Source of the DNA: Acorus gramineus
Taxonomy: Eukaryota > Streptophyta > Magnoliopsida > Acorales > Acoraceae
Assembly: GCA_030737835.1 (NCBI GenBank)
Contig: CM060850.1
Location: forward strand, 29,181,716-29,245,715
Length of the DNA stretch: 64,000 bases
Direction: 5' to 3'
A model generated the notes under the pieces. The model did no database searches and was not told the origin of the DNA. It was given only the letters and a program-made list of their open reading frames with translations. The position numbers and the translations under genes are program-made. Shown in pieces: positions 36,401 to 48,400 of the stretch; position 1 is the stretch's first letter; the number at the start of each line of letters is the position of its first letter.

Positions 36401-39400
36401 TGTGAAGATAATGGCATCATTCATCAGACCACCGCTCCCTATTCACCCCAATCCAATGGTGTGGCAGAACGGAAAAATCGGACCCTGTGTGACATGGTTA
36501 ATTCCATGTTATCAAGTTCTGGTTTATCTGAAAATTTTTGGGGAGAGGCCATATATTCTGCTTGTCATATTCTAAATAGGGTTCCCCTTAGAAATTGTGA
36601 TAAAACTCCTTATGAATTGTGGAAAGGTAGGAAACCCAACCTTAGTAGCATCAAAGTTTGGGGATGTTTGGCAAAAGTGAATATTCCTCCTCCCAAAAAG
36701 AAGAAGTTAGGACCAAAAACAATTGATTGTGTATTTGTGGGCTATGCATATCATAGTGCTGCATATAGATTTTTAGTCCTACAATCTGGAATTCCTGAGA
36801 TCAGTCCCAACTCAATTATTGAGTCTAGAGATGTTGTCTTTTTTGAAGATTCTTTTCCCATGAAAACCACAAATTCTAAAGCTATTGGACATAAATCTAC
36901 TGCTGATCTAGGGGCTTCTTCTTCCTTTGTTCCATCTCTTGAGAATGAACCTGAATTAAGAAGAAGTAAGAGACCTAGAGTAGAAAAAACATTTGGAGAT
37001 GACTTCCTCACATTTCTTATTGAAGATGATCCCTTAACCTTCAATGAAGCTATGTCATCTCTAGATGCATATGGAGAGAAGCAATTAATAGTGAATTTGA
37101 TTCCATTCTTCATAATAATACTTGGGTTCTTACTTCTCTCCCTCCAGGTAGTAGAACAATTGGGTGTAAATGGATCTTCAAAAAGAAATTTCGTCCAGAT
37201 GGCTCTATAGAAAAATACAAGGCTAGGCTAGTAGCAAAGGGCTTTAAACAAAAACCTGGTGTGGATTATTTTGATACATATTCTCCTGTCACTAGAATTA
37301 CCACTATTCGGATACTGGTCGCATTAGCTTCAATTCATGGTCTTGAAATCCATCAGATGGATGTCAAAACCGCTTTTTTACATGGAGATCTCAATGAGGA
37401 GATCTATATGGACCAACCTGAAGGATTTGTGGTTCCTGGACAAGAACAGAAGGTGTGTAAACTCGTGAAATCTCTGTACGGGCTCAAACAAGCTCCTAAA
37501 CAGTGGTATGAAAAATTTGATAGAGTCATCGCTTCTTTTGGTTTTAAAAATAATGAGTATGACAGATGTCTTTATATGAAAGTGAAATCTGATGCTTGTG
37601 TTATCATTTGCCTATATGTTGATGATATTTTAATTTTTGGGTCTAATCAGGACATTATTGAAGAAACCAAAATTTTTCTTTCTAAAAACTTTGATATGAA
37701 AGATCTTGGTCATGCAAGTCTAATTTTGGGAATAAAATTAGTCAAGACTTCATCTGGTATTACACTTTCACAGTCTCACTACATTGAGAAGATACTAAAA
37801 AAATTTGATATGTATGATTTTTCACCTGTGCATACACCATATGATTCATCAATTAAGTTGAAAAAGAATTTGGGAGAACCTGTTGGACAGGAATTATATG
37901 CACAAATGATTGGAAGTTTAATGTATCTTATGAATTGCACTCGTCCTGATATTGCATATGCTGTTTGTAGGCTAAGTAGATACACAAGCAATCCTAATAA
38001 AGAGCATTGGACTGCACTCACACGTGTATTTAGATATCTGCGAGGATCTATTTCACTTTCATTACATTATACTGGTTTTCCTCCTGTACTTGAGGGTTAT
38101 TCTGACGCCAACTGGATCTCTGATTCAGTTGATATTAAATCAACCAGTGGGTTTGTGTTTTTGATAGGTGGTGCAGCAATAGCATGGAGGTCTGTTAAAC
38201 AGACAGTAATTGCTCGTTCCACAATGGAATCAGAGCTTATTGCATTGGATATTGCAGCTTCAGAGGCAGAATGGCTTAGGAATCTGTTGAGTGAGATTCC
38301 ATTGATGGGAAAGCCTATTCCAGCAATTTCCATAAGATGTGACAACAAAGGTGTGATTGCAAAATCATTACAAAATAATGATAATGAGAAAATGTCTAGA
38401 CACTTGCGCTTGCGATATAAATCAATTCGGCACCTGATTTCTCAGGGGATAATTACTCTAGAGTTTGTGAGATCCGAGAGAAATCTCGCAGATCATTTCA
38501 CAAAAGGACTTGTCAGACGACTTGTCCATGAGACATCGAGGGGGATGGGGCTTCAGCCCATTATATAAATTACCTACAGCGGGCTCCCTACCATTGTGAT
38601 TGGAGATCCCATGAAGATGGTTTTCAAGGGGTTAACGAAGCTGTATTGGTAAACCTGTGAGTACTGTAGAGGAAAACTCCTCTAACTCATCCCTATGATA
38701 TCAGTACTATACTGTGGCGGAAGAAGGTTGAGCTTACGCTCTTAATGGGTTCAAGTCCTTTTCGGACAGGGTGTGGCCCACGCAGGCACCCTGGAGAACT
38801 CACCTATATGAGTGCACGGACGTGAGGCCGCGTTCTTTGAGATTTGGGCTAAGTCTCTAAGGCACTCAAGAAAGGATACGAGCACATGGCCGTAACGTGC
38901 TAACCCGCAGAACAGGACCCATATCCTGTACCGTGTGTGTGACTAGTGAATTCTGGCTTAAGGGGTCGAATTCAAGGACATGGTCTATTCAGACTTCTCA
39001 GTTGGATCTAGTTTACACTAAGTGAAGGTTCAAACCCAGAAGGTACCTTCATCTATTACATGGTATAAGATGCTCAGATCATATTCTTTCTTCTACAATT
39101 TTAGGTCAAGGGGGGGATTGTTAGTGTTGGGCCCATTTTGAATGACCCATTATTTGGTTGACCAAAAATTGAGTATTCATTTTAAGTCCCACATCGGTTA
39201 AAACCTTCATTGTTTCATCTTATACAGAGAGTCAAACCAATCCATTATTGAGACTTGTTAAACCAAACCCCTACGCGCGCGCACACGAGGCCCAACCCAC
39301 CAACCCGTGGGTTTGGATTTCTGGTGGAAAAACTAGTTAACCGGGCGTGCGCGCTCGCACGTCGCGCCTGCACACGAGGCGGGCCGGGCCGGGCTGGGTT

Positions 39401-42400
39401 GCGGGCCACACTTGGGCGCGCCCGCATGCGCGCGCAGGGGGGGGGTGCAAATCCCTCTCCTCGGGCCACTCTGGGCCCTTTCCGCGGGCTCGGGCTTGGC
39501 CCGTACGCGTGGTCGCGACAACTTTTCAACTCCTTTTGAATTTGAATTGTTTCTAAAACCGCCACGCCACCTTTCCAAAACCGTCCGCGCCGAGATCTCT
39601 CAACGGGCGTGTATTAATTGCCCGTGTTAATGTGCGCAATTATTTCAATTAAGTGGTCGGGTTACAATTTTAATGCACGCATTTATTTTGTCGGTTTTCC
39701 TTTTTTGCGAACCTTGCTGCTGGACTGCCTATATAAAGGAGTCAAATTCGTCTCTCTAAAACATCAACGAAATCAGTCCAGAGCCCACCCACTGTTCTCT
39801 TCTCGTCTGTCCTTTCCATTCGTCTGGTTCTCTGATCTGAGCGTCTGAAAGGATCGCGCCTGTTCACTGTGGTCTCCTCGTAGCTCGCACCCCGAGGAGG
39901 CATAACCCTGGTGGTCGTATCTCTCAGTGGTAGGAGCCGTTCAACCCTGTGCGTGGGGGGGCCTTATTCACCGAGGACAGAGCGCATCTGCTCGCTTCCA
40001 CCAAAACTGATATGTTTTCTAATCCTCTTCTTATTTGCAGAATATTTGCTGTGTTTTATATTGGTTTGAATCTGTGGCCTTACTAGGTTCTTTGCATTGC
40101 CCTGATGCCTTATCAACCTGTTGAGGTAAGGATGTGTTTACTTGCCTGCTCTAATCAGTGAAGTACTGACAATTCTATTCCACTGTTTCTTTAAATTGCA
40201 GTCTGTTGGCGGTGGTGTTTGTAAAGAGTCATTGGAGCAGCTGGGTCTGCATCAGCACAGGAAGGTCTCTCAAATTTTGTGTAGAATCATATATGACCTC
40301 AGTAGTTTTGTTCTCGTCGTGTTCTATTATTTAATTGTTTTTTTTATGCCAAACCATCTTCCTTCTCTTTCTTATTGAAAAATTGTGATGTCAACCATTT
40401 TTTTTTTTTTTTTGACCAAAGGTGGGAGTATCCTAAACCATATAAAAATTGGAAGACTCCAAAAGCTTAAGGTATCTACCTTTTAAATATACATGATCAA
40501 TTAAAAAGAAAAAAAACAACAGACAATTGAAGGAAAGAAACAACTATAGCCAAAACCAGGCAACTACCACAATACGGCCATTCCCCTCCAAATCAACTGT
40601 ATTGTATTGACACTGACAGGTAAATATCCAAAATATTGGTTGTGGGTGGGGGTGTGTGGTTGTTTAAGGTTTAGCTTTTGCAACCATATACACTACGAAT
40701 ACAAGGAGACTAATCAATAAGGAACTTCCTGTCATTTTGGATACATGCACTATTCTCCTCTCGAGCTGTTCCCCCAGGCTTTTAGACAATGTACATAATA
40801 AGGTTTCCTGTAAAAGTGTGTGAGGAACGATTTAGATAAACTTGCCTCTTCTTCCATTTTCTTTCTTTGTTTTTTTTTTTTGAAACCAAGAAAGGGCTTT
40901 CCTATTTGGACAGCCATCGACCCAGTCTCTTGTAGACATGATGAATCAACCATGATTTCCTTTTTCCCATATTGCAGGCTTTACTTGAACTTTTAGATCA
41001 AGTTGAAGATGTCATTTCAGTGAAAGAATCAGTATCCGATGATTCAGGCTCGTGCTTGCTTGAGAGCTGTGATACCGTAGGCACGGACATGCATTTAGAA
41101 GCCAAACGTGTGGAAACAGCCGTTGTAAATGTCCCGTCCAAAAGTGTTCACAGTACTTATGGTCAGAATTTTCTGATATTGGAGGTCTGCTTCTTATTTG
41201 CTATTTTTTGCTCTAAGGGACTGCTACATTTCCATTGCTGTGGTATCATATGTTGCAATTTTTTTTTGTGCAGGTGTCTGAGACACACAGGAACTCTGAT
41301 TCAACCCATGGCCAGTTCCCTGTTAAGGTGCTCAAAAAAGGTGGCCCCATGTTTTGATGCAATGTGTATGAGACACTTATTTATGAAAACAACTATTTGC
41401 CTTGTTTTTATCAGGTTCTTCGCTTGTTGAATGAACTAAGTGGTCAAGAGAGGGCTTTGCATTTGTGCGATGAATGGTAATTTTAAATATGATGTTGAAT
41501 AAATTGTATGTATATTAGAGTTTTTGATGCTCCTTTTTATATAGTTGTTGCTATTCTGGAAACAAAATAGATGGATCAGCTTTAATTGTATGACGAGTGA
41601 GATTTTTCTTGGGTAAGATCGTCAGAGAGTCATTTGAATCACTTTTGGACAGCCATCGACCCAGTTTCTTGTGTGAGAGTTAAATGCTCATGGAAAAAGT
41701 TTAGAAAAAGAAATGGTGGTTCATTAGAATCACTTTTGCATCAGAGATGAGAATGTGGCCACGTAATTTTAATCCTTCTAGAAGATAATATCAGAAGCCG
41801 TAGGAATGCTTCTGTTATGGTTTAGAAAATTGTAGTTTGAAAAGCATTGTCAGTATTTCTGAATGTCAAGAGAATGGTTTCTTATTGTCGGTATTTCTAA
41901 AGACGTAGGAGTGCTTCTGTGACAGTAGTTGTTGATGTCCATCTCCTACATTTCCATTTCTTAATCTTGGCTTCATGATATTTCTTTGTAATGTCTTCTT
42001 TTTCTATTCTGAGCCCTTTAGATGCCATTTAGATATTTTTATACTAGTTGTTTCTCTTGCAGTGCTGGCTTAATTCAAAATCTGGTATCTTTTTGGCTTG
42101 TAAGACTTTAGAGTCCAGAATAACCAAATTTAATCTCGAATACGGGATTTGTCATTGAAGGTCAATCTCATAGATTTGTTTTGTTCGGAAATGTGCATTT
42201 TGCATCTTTTGTTCATTAATTGTGCTCATAGTATTCTTATAAGCAAGTTTTTTTTATCCATTTTTTCTTTCTTATTTCACTGTTTTTATTTAGGTTCCAT
42301 ACCATCATTGGGCCGGGAGATACTGTGATTGTTATTGGTGAATTTGATAAATATGGGAAATGTGTCATTGATCGTGAGAGCAATCTTGTTATTGTTCATC

Positions 42401-45400
42401 CTGACATACTCTTGTCTGGAACTCGGGTAACTATTCTGGAGTCTGGCTTTGTTCTTATAAATTTTGACTTGTAGTTTTGATGAGTTAATGGATATGCATA
42501 TTTGTATTTTTGTAGTTCCAATATTTCTTTTTCAGTGCATCTATCATTTTCTTTATACGCCCGAATGGATATTAATGAATTTAAAAATACATCATAGGTT
42601 GCTGCTAGTTTCAGCTGTGCCAGACGTGCTGTTCTTGATGAGAGGTTAAAGTCCACTGAACACTCTACATCTGCATTAATTGGTACCTTGCTTCATCAGA
42701 TCTTTCAGGTTTGCTGCCCAGGAGTCGCCCGTTAATAATCTTATATTTGATCATCGAAAGCAAGGATTGAATTCCTGTAGTCAGTGCTATTATTTGGATT
42801 GGAGTATTCTGATTCAATCTTTTATTAATGCTTCTATTCTTTTCTAGGCTGCATTGCTGAAGGATTTACCAACAAGAGAGTTCTTAGAAACATATGCCGG
42901 AGTTGTGATAAAGAAAAACATCGAGAATCTGTATGCATGCGGAGGTGTTTATTTTAATCTATTCCTGCATTGCATTAATTACAAAGGGAGTGCAACTCTT
43001 CTGTTGTGAGTTACTTAAGAATGCTTGATTGCTGTTTCTGTGAGCATGACATTTTGGATGGGCAATTCAAATTACTTATTTGAGCCTTGGAACTTTGGTA
43101 TGTAGTTATAGTGTATATTCTAATCTCAATTTTCTTATGGACTGTGCAGTGAATGAAAAAGATTTCTACACAATGCTCATTGATGTAATACCAAGAATTT
43201 TGAATTGGCTCCGTTGTTACAAAGTGTCACAAGTATGTAAAAATTGTTTATTACTAATTATTGTACATATCCAGATTTATTAACATAATGTTTCATTTCA
43301 GTAATGTAATATGAAATTAATTCGCTGCATATATTTGTAACATATGTTTGTAACGATGAAAACAATAATTTGTTAGAAATAGTTCATTGTAACATGCTCA
43401 TCATGAATATTTTTGTGATCAAGCTGCCAATTAGCGCGGCAACTCATTTATTTCATGGGTGGCATAAGAAGTCTTTTTCCTTTTGGTTTCTCTGGATTCC
43501 AGTTTCAACTGTTTGTTTTCAGATTATGGTTCTTCCACATAGCAGAATGAAATGTTTCTGATGTAAAATCTCTTTGTATACTATAACTATAGTTTGCTGA
43601 TATTCTTGGTCTCAAATTTTTTTAGGGTTCTTTGGGTGGTTCTTGGATATCAACATAGTAAGCATTAAGCAGTTAACTAAATGCATGTAAAATGTGATAA
43701 TACATTTAGATTTAGGGTCAGTAAGTTGATCTTGTGTCATTTTTTCATGATTTGGGATCTTGTGCATGCTTATGTGCATCTGGTCCTTTTTTATAATTGT
43801 CCTATGTAAAATTGAGGTGACATCTCGCTTGAGGCTCACAATTCATAAGATATCATATCAGATAAATGTTTTGTTGTGGAAGAAGGTTGATGTTCTTTTT
43901 GTCCCAGTTGTTCAGGTGGTCCTTGTAGGCATCTGTGAGAACCCTCGCTGAGTAACAATGAGAGAAATTTCTATTTATTTTAACTATTATTTTCTTGATC
44001 AAGGAATAAATTTTCTAATGGAAATTCTTTGCAGGATTCAGCGCCTTGCGTCGAATTTGGAACTAATGAACAGAAAACTGTCAGCATTACTGAGGCAAGA
44101 ATTTATATTTAGGCCACTGGGGCTAAGCATTTACATGCAGGCAGGCATGCATGCCTTCTTATACCAATGCATGCCTATGCACTTGTTTACATATATCACC
44201 AGTTGAAATCTATTTTACCTTATGTTGCCTTGTTTCATCTATTTTTTTTCTAGGTTCTTTTGTAGGTACTCATTCCTACAAAGTTTTAAAAAGCTATATA
44301 TCACAATAACCATAGCCAACATTTTAACATGACTTTCTTGCCAGTTGCTACAAATTACTCTTAGTTTTTTTCCCCATGATTTGATACATAATCTGAGTTG
44401 GCCTAATAATTGGCTATCTATGATTACAGGTTATAGATATTGAAGAGATGGCATGGGCTCCTAGATATGGACTGAAAGGAATGATTGATGCTTCTGTACG
44501 TGTACATATGGTTAATGTTGACGGTTCAAGTGAGAAAATTATGCCTTTGGAATTCAAATCTGGAAAAGGAACCAGTGGTCAGGCAAGTTCAAGGTCTGGC
44601 TAATTTTTTTTCTATCTCTTAAGTAAAATGAATAGGATTGATATGATTATGATATAGAAGAATTTGATACTTGTTATTAGTTAATTACTCTGCTATGACA
44701 ACCATATTTACCTTATTGTTTGAATTGTTTTATGTTCAATATTTTTAGGACATTGAGATCTTCCATACTGCTTTGACTTACAAAATCATATTTTGATCTT
44801 TTTTATTGCAAGAAGTTCTGTTGCAGATTTTGTCACTATTAGATCTTGTGGTTGGATATTCTTCATTTAGATTGCATTTATTATCACTTTTTTTTTTACT
44901 TGTTGAATTTGTAACCAGTTTTGGATATCATAGTCTTTACCAATTCGGTTTAATTTCAGATGTAAGATTTCTTGTAGTTACGTGGGAGGAGAATAACTCA
45001 TGTTAGTTTTTTTTCCCCTACTTTTATCTTCTTAATTCTTATGGTGTTATTTGATCATATTATAATGGCAAGAAGATAGAAGAGGGCTGGGGTAACTGAA
45101 AATATTTGGTTAAATTAAACTTTTTTTTTCTGGAGATGTTTGAAGGTTTCCTGATTGACATATTTTGAGGATTGCTGGCTAAGGCTCTTCTGGAAAATTA
45201 TTTTTAAAGATTTTTTTGAAGAAGAATTATTTATTATTTCCAATGGTTTAGAGGATGGATGTCTCTTTTTTCCATTATGGTGAATCAAAGTGGCATTCTG
45301 GACCATATTTGTGAGGATATTAATTTTGTTAATACATCTGGAAAGATATGAAGAAGTTCATCTCATTACTGGTATGTAGGGAAAACCCCCATCAAGTGTT

Positions 45401-48400
45401 TCACTCACAACTTCTATTACTATTTTGATTGAGAATAACCTTTTAATCAATGTTCAGTTGATTTCTGAAACAATGGTGATAAGGATGTCCAGTTGTTCTG
45501 TGTTGTTTAAAGTTTTGGTGTTATTTCATCGCCTAATGTACTGCCCCTTTTGCAGTCTGCTATGGAACATTGTGCTCAGGTGATATTATATACTCTTCTG
45601 TTGTCTGAAAGGTGAGTCAAGCATGGTTATGTTTTTTGCTTTATTGCATGTCTATGTATTTTTCTGATTCTTCTAAGTGATGCTTTTGTTTCCTTTACCT
45701 GGTCTGTTTGTCTTGCATGATATGAAAGTTAAGACACTTCTGATTGCGTTCAATGCTTGCTTGCATGGCTTGTGCATGTTTTCAGATACCAGAAGAATGA
45801 TATTGACTCTGGCCTTATTTATTATCTTCATACAGATCACACAAAGGTAATTTTACACATTCATAAGTTTCACAATGAATGCAGATGCTTAAGAATATCC
45901 AAGCCTTTTCTTGTTTTCTGCAGGGTATCAAAGTTCAGAGATCTGATTTGGTTGGACTAATCATGCGACGTAATGAGCTTGCTACAGATGTCTTGAAGGC
46001 ATCAACTATGCAGCATCTACCACCAATGCTAAGGGTACTGGCATTGTAAATTTACTTTTCATAACTCCTAAACTTAGGGTGTTAATCTGTACGGCCCTAT
46101 TTTGTTACCCCAAACATTGCCCAACAATGTATATACACACTGTCAGTAGTGGCTAGGCTGATAAGAGTGATAGGAAATGTATATGCACCACTTGGGCTAT
46201 GTTCGAGTTGATTTTTGGTGTGTCCTTTAGCATTTTCCAAAACTAAATGACCTTTGATTTTTTATTGCTTCTCTCACCGCAGAATCCAACTATGTGCAAG
46301 AGTTGTCGCCACCTTAGTGTTTGTACCATCTATCATAAGGTATTTTTTTAAATCTAAGATGCAATATGTCTAAATTTCATTCCTAGCCACAAGACAATTG
46401 CAATATGTCTAAATTTGCAGATTCAGTGTTTGAAAAATCAGATTCCCCTTTAATTGTTTTTAGATAATCACATTGCACTTTCCAAGATAGTGTTGAAAAA
46501 ACTGTTTACATTGGTTACATGTGTGAAATGCATGTAAAAAATTTCCTTAAGGCTGGGTAACTGGATACAATCAATCTGGCATGATCACTTTCCAAGAATC
46601 AATCTGGAATGATTGTTTCCGAATTCTAATGCTACAGAAGTTATCCAACTTTTAACCTGTATGATCTTTGTGCCTTTGCTTGACATAGATACCTTTTAAA
46701 TTTTTGAATTTTGGGTTATGTATTGGTTGGTGATTTGGTTACTAAAGCTTGTGAGTTGCCACCATCAATGTGCTCCCTGCTCTGTTGGCCCTGATTTGCA
46801 AATCTAATAGTCGCCGTATTGCCTCATCTCGCCTACCTACATGGACTAATCTTTTTTGTTTAGCTTTTAATTGAGTTTCACTTTTTACTTTTGGTGTTGA
46901 ATCTGATACTTTATTTAAAAAAGGCAAATGGGGGCGACACTGAGAGCAGTGGTCTTGATGCTGTGTTTGATGCACATGTGCAACACCTCACTGCAGCTCA
47001 TTTGAATTTTCTTAAAAAATGGGACCGATTGATTGATTTGGAAGCTAAGATTACACAGGTATACATTCTGAGCTGCTCTGCTGTGCTTTCAGCATACAAG
47101 AAAATATTCATTCTATTTATTTCTTTTGTATTTTAGGACTCCAGGAAAGCAATATGGCGCCCGCAGACTATAAAGAAGGAACAGAAGAACAATTGCCTCT
47201 CTTCCATAATTCTTGATGCTTCAAATGGATTCTCATGCAAGACTTCTAAAGATTCCCAATTCACTTATCATTTTGTGCATCAAGATTTATCCCTTGATTC
47301 TGAAATGCACATAGGAAAGGAAGGGGATACCTTAGAATCTATCAAGGGAAACTTGGAATGTGCACTAAAATGCGGGGACTATGTGGTATGTTTTAGCATT
47401 CTTGTTACATATATGTTATTATGCCATGTGATAAGTATTATTTTGTTTCTTTATCTAAAATTGCATGGACACATGGACTCGTTGGAGTTATTCAAGCCAG
47501 TGTATTTGCAGCCTTAACTACTTGGAAGTTGATACCAGTTTGTTCTCATCATACATTGATCTGCATATCTTCAGAGTTCAAGTACTAAACGACTGTAAAT
47601 TATGTAATCCTTGGTTTATAATTCCAATTTTTTACTGATTAATTTATTTTTAATTTCTCTCATAGGTGCTTAGCACTGAATCTGGGCGTGTGGCGGTTGC
47701 AAAAGGAGTGATTATTGACATCAGCCGTATTCGTGTTTCAGTAAGTATTTGTTTCTTTAACAAGTCTTTTCATATGTGTTCTCTATATATGTAATCCTTA
47801 GGGATGAAGCACGACATCTAGATTCTGTGCTTGTGGATGTCAGCCTGTCACATGCTCATAGATAATTTTCAAAACTAAATGTTTTCATAAAATTTAAATT
47901 TAGGTGTCTTTATCACGACGCTTGCGACTTCCAGGAAGTGAACCTTCTTCAGAGGAAAAGGATCTTCTTCAAGAAGTTTGGCGGATTGATAAAGATGAAG
48001 TTGCTTCATCTTATGCCATAATGAGGTATTTCCAATCTTCTTAGCAGAGTACTATTTTTTGAGAGAGCAGACATCTGGTCTTTGCAGAATTATTTTTATT
48101 AATTGAATCTATGTATAATTTTGACATGGACGTGCATGTGTTTTCATATTTTGAAGGTTTAACCTTATACAACTATTTGTGCAAACCACACAAAGTCTTC
48201 GTCTAAGGAAAATGATTGTGGATCTTGAGGTTAAATATCAATTTTGGCCAACATTTGTGTCTTCTGGATTTTCTGATGTAACTTACATTTTCTTATTACC
48301 TTTCTTGTTCTTCATGAATGATTTTTCCACAGGCACCTAGGTTTGATAGTGGGAGTATATTTAGTCAAGATCCTGCATTATCTTATGTTCAGTCAAAAAA

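Larger units (their letters stand above)
33486..40105 (+). mobile_element. Ty1/Copia LTR retrotransposon inserted in DNA2 exon 3
   Basis: Two long terminal repeats (33486-34467 and 39119-40105) flank gag, protease, integrase, reverse transcriptase and RNase H in that order, the Copia order. The host sequence TGCCT is present just before the first base (33481-33485) and just after the last (40106-40110), a 5-bp target duplication. Both LTRs carry CCTATATAAAG as TATA box. A polypurine tract AAGGGGGGGAT precedes the 3' LTR. Two frame breaks, near 35930 and 37075, disable the polyprotein. The LTRs differ at roughly nine positions in their first 190 bases plus several indels, so the insertion is not very recent. 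Confidence 0.93.
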
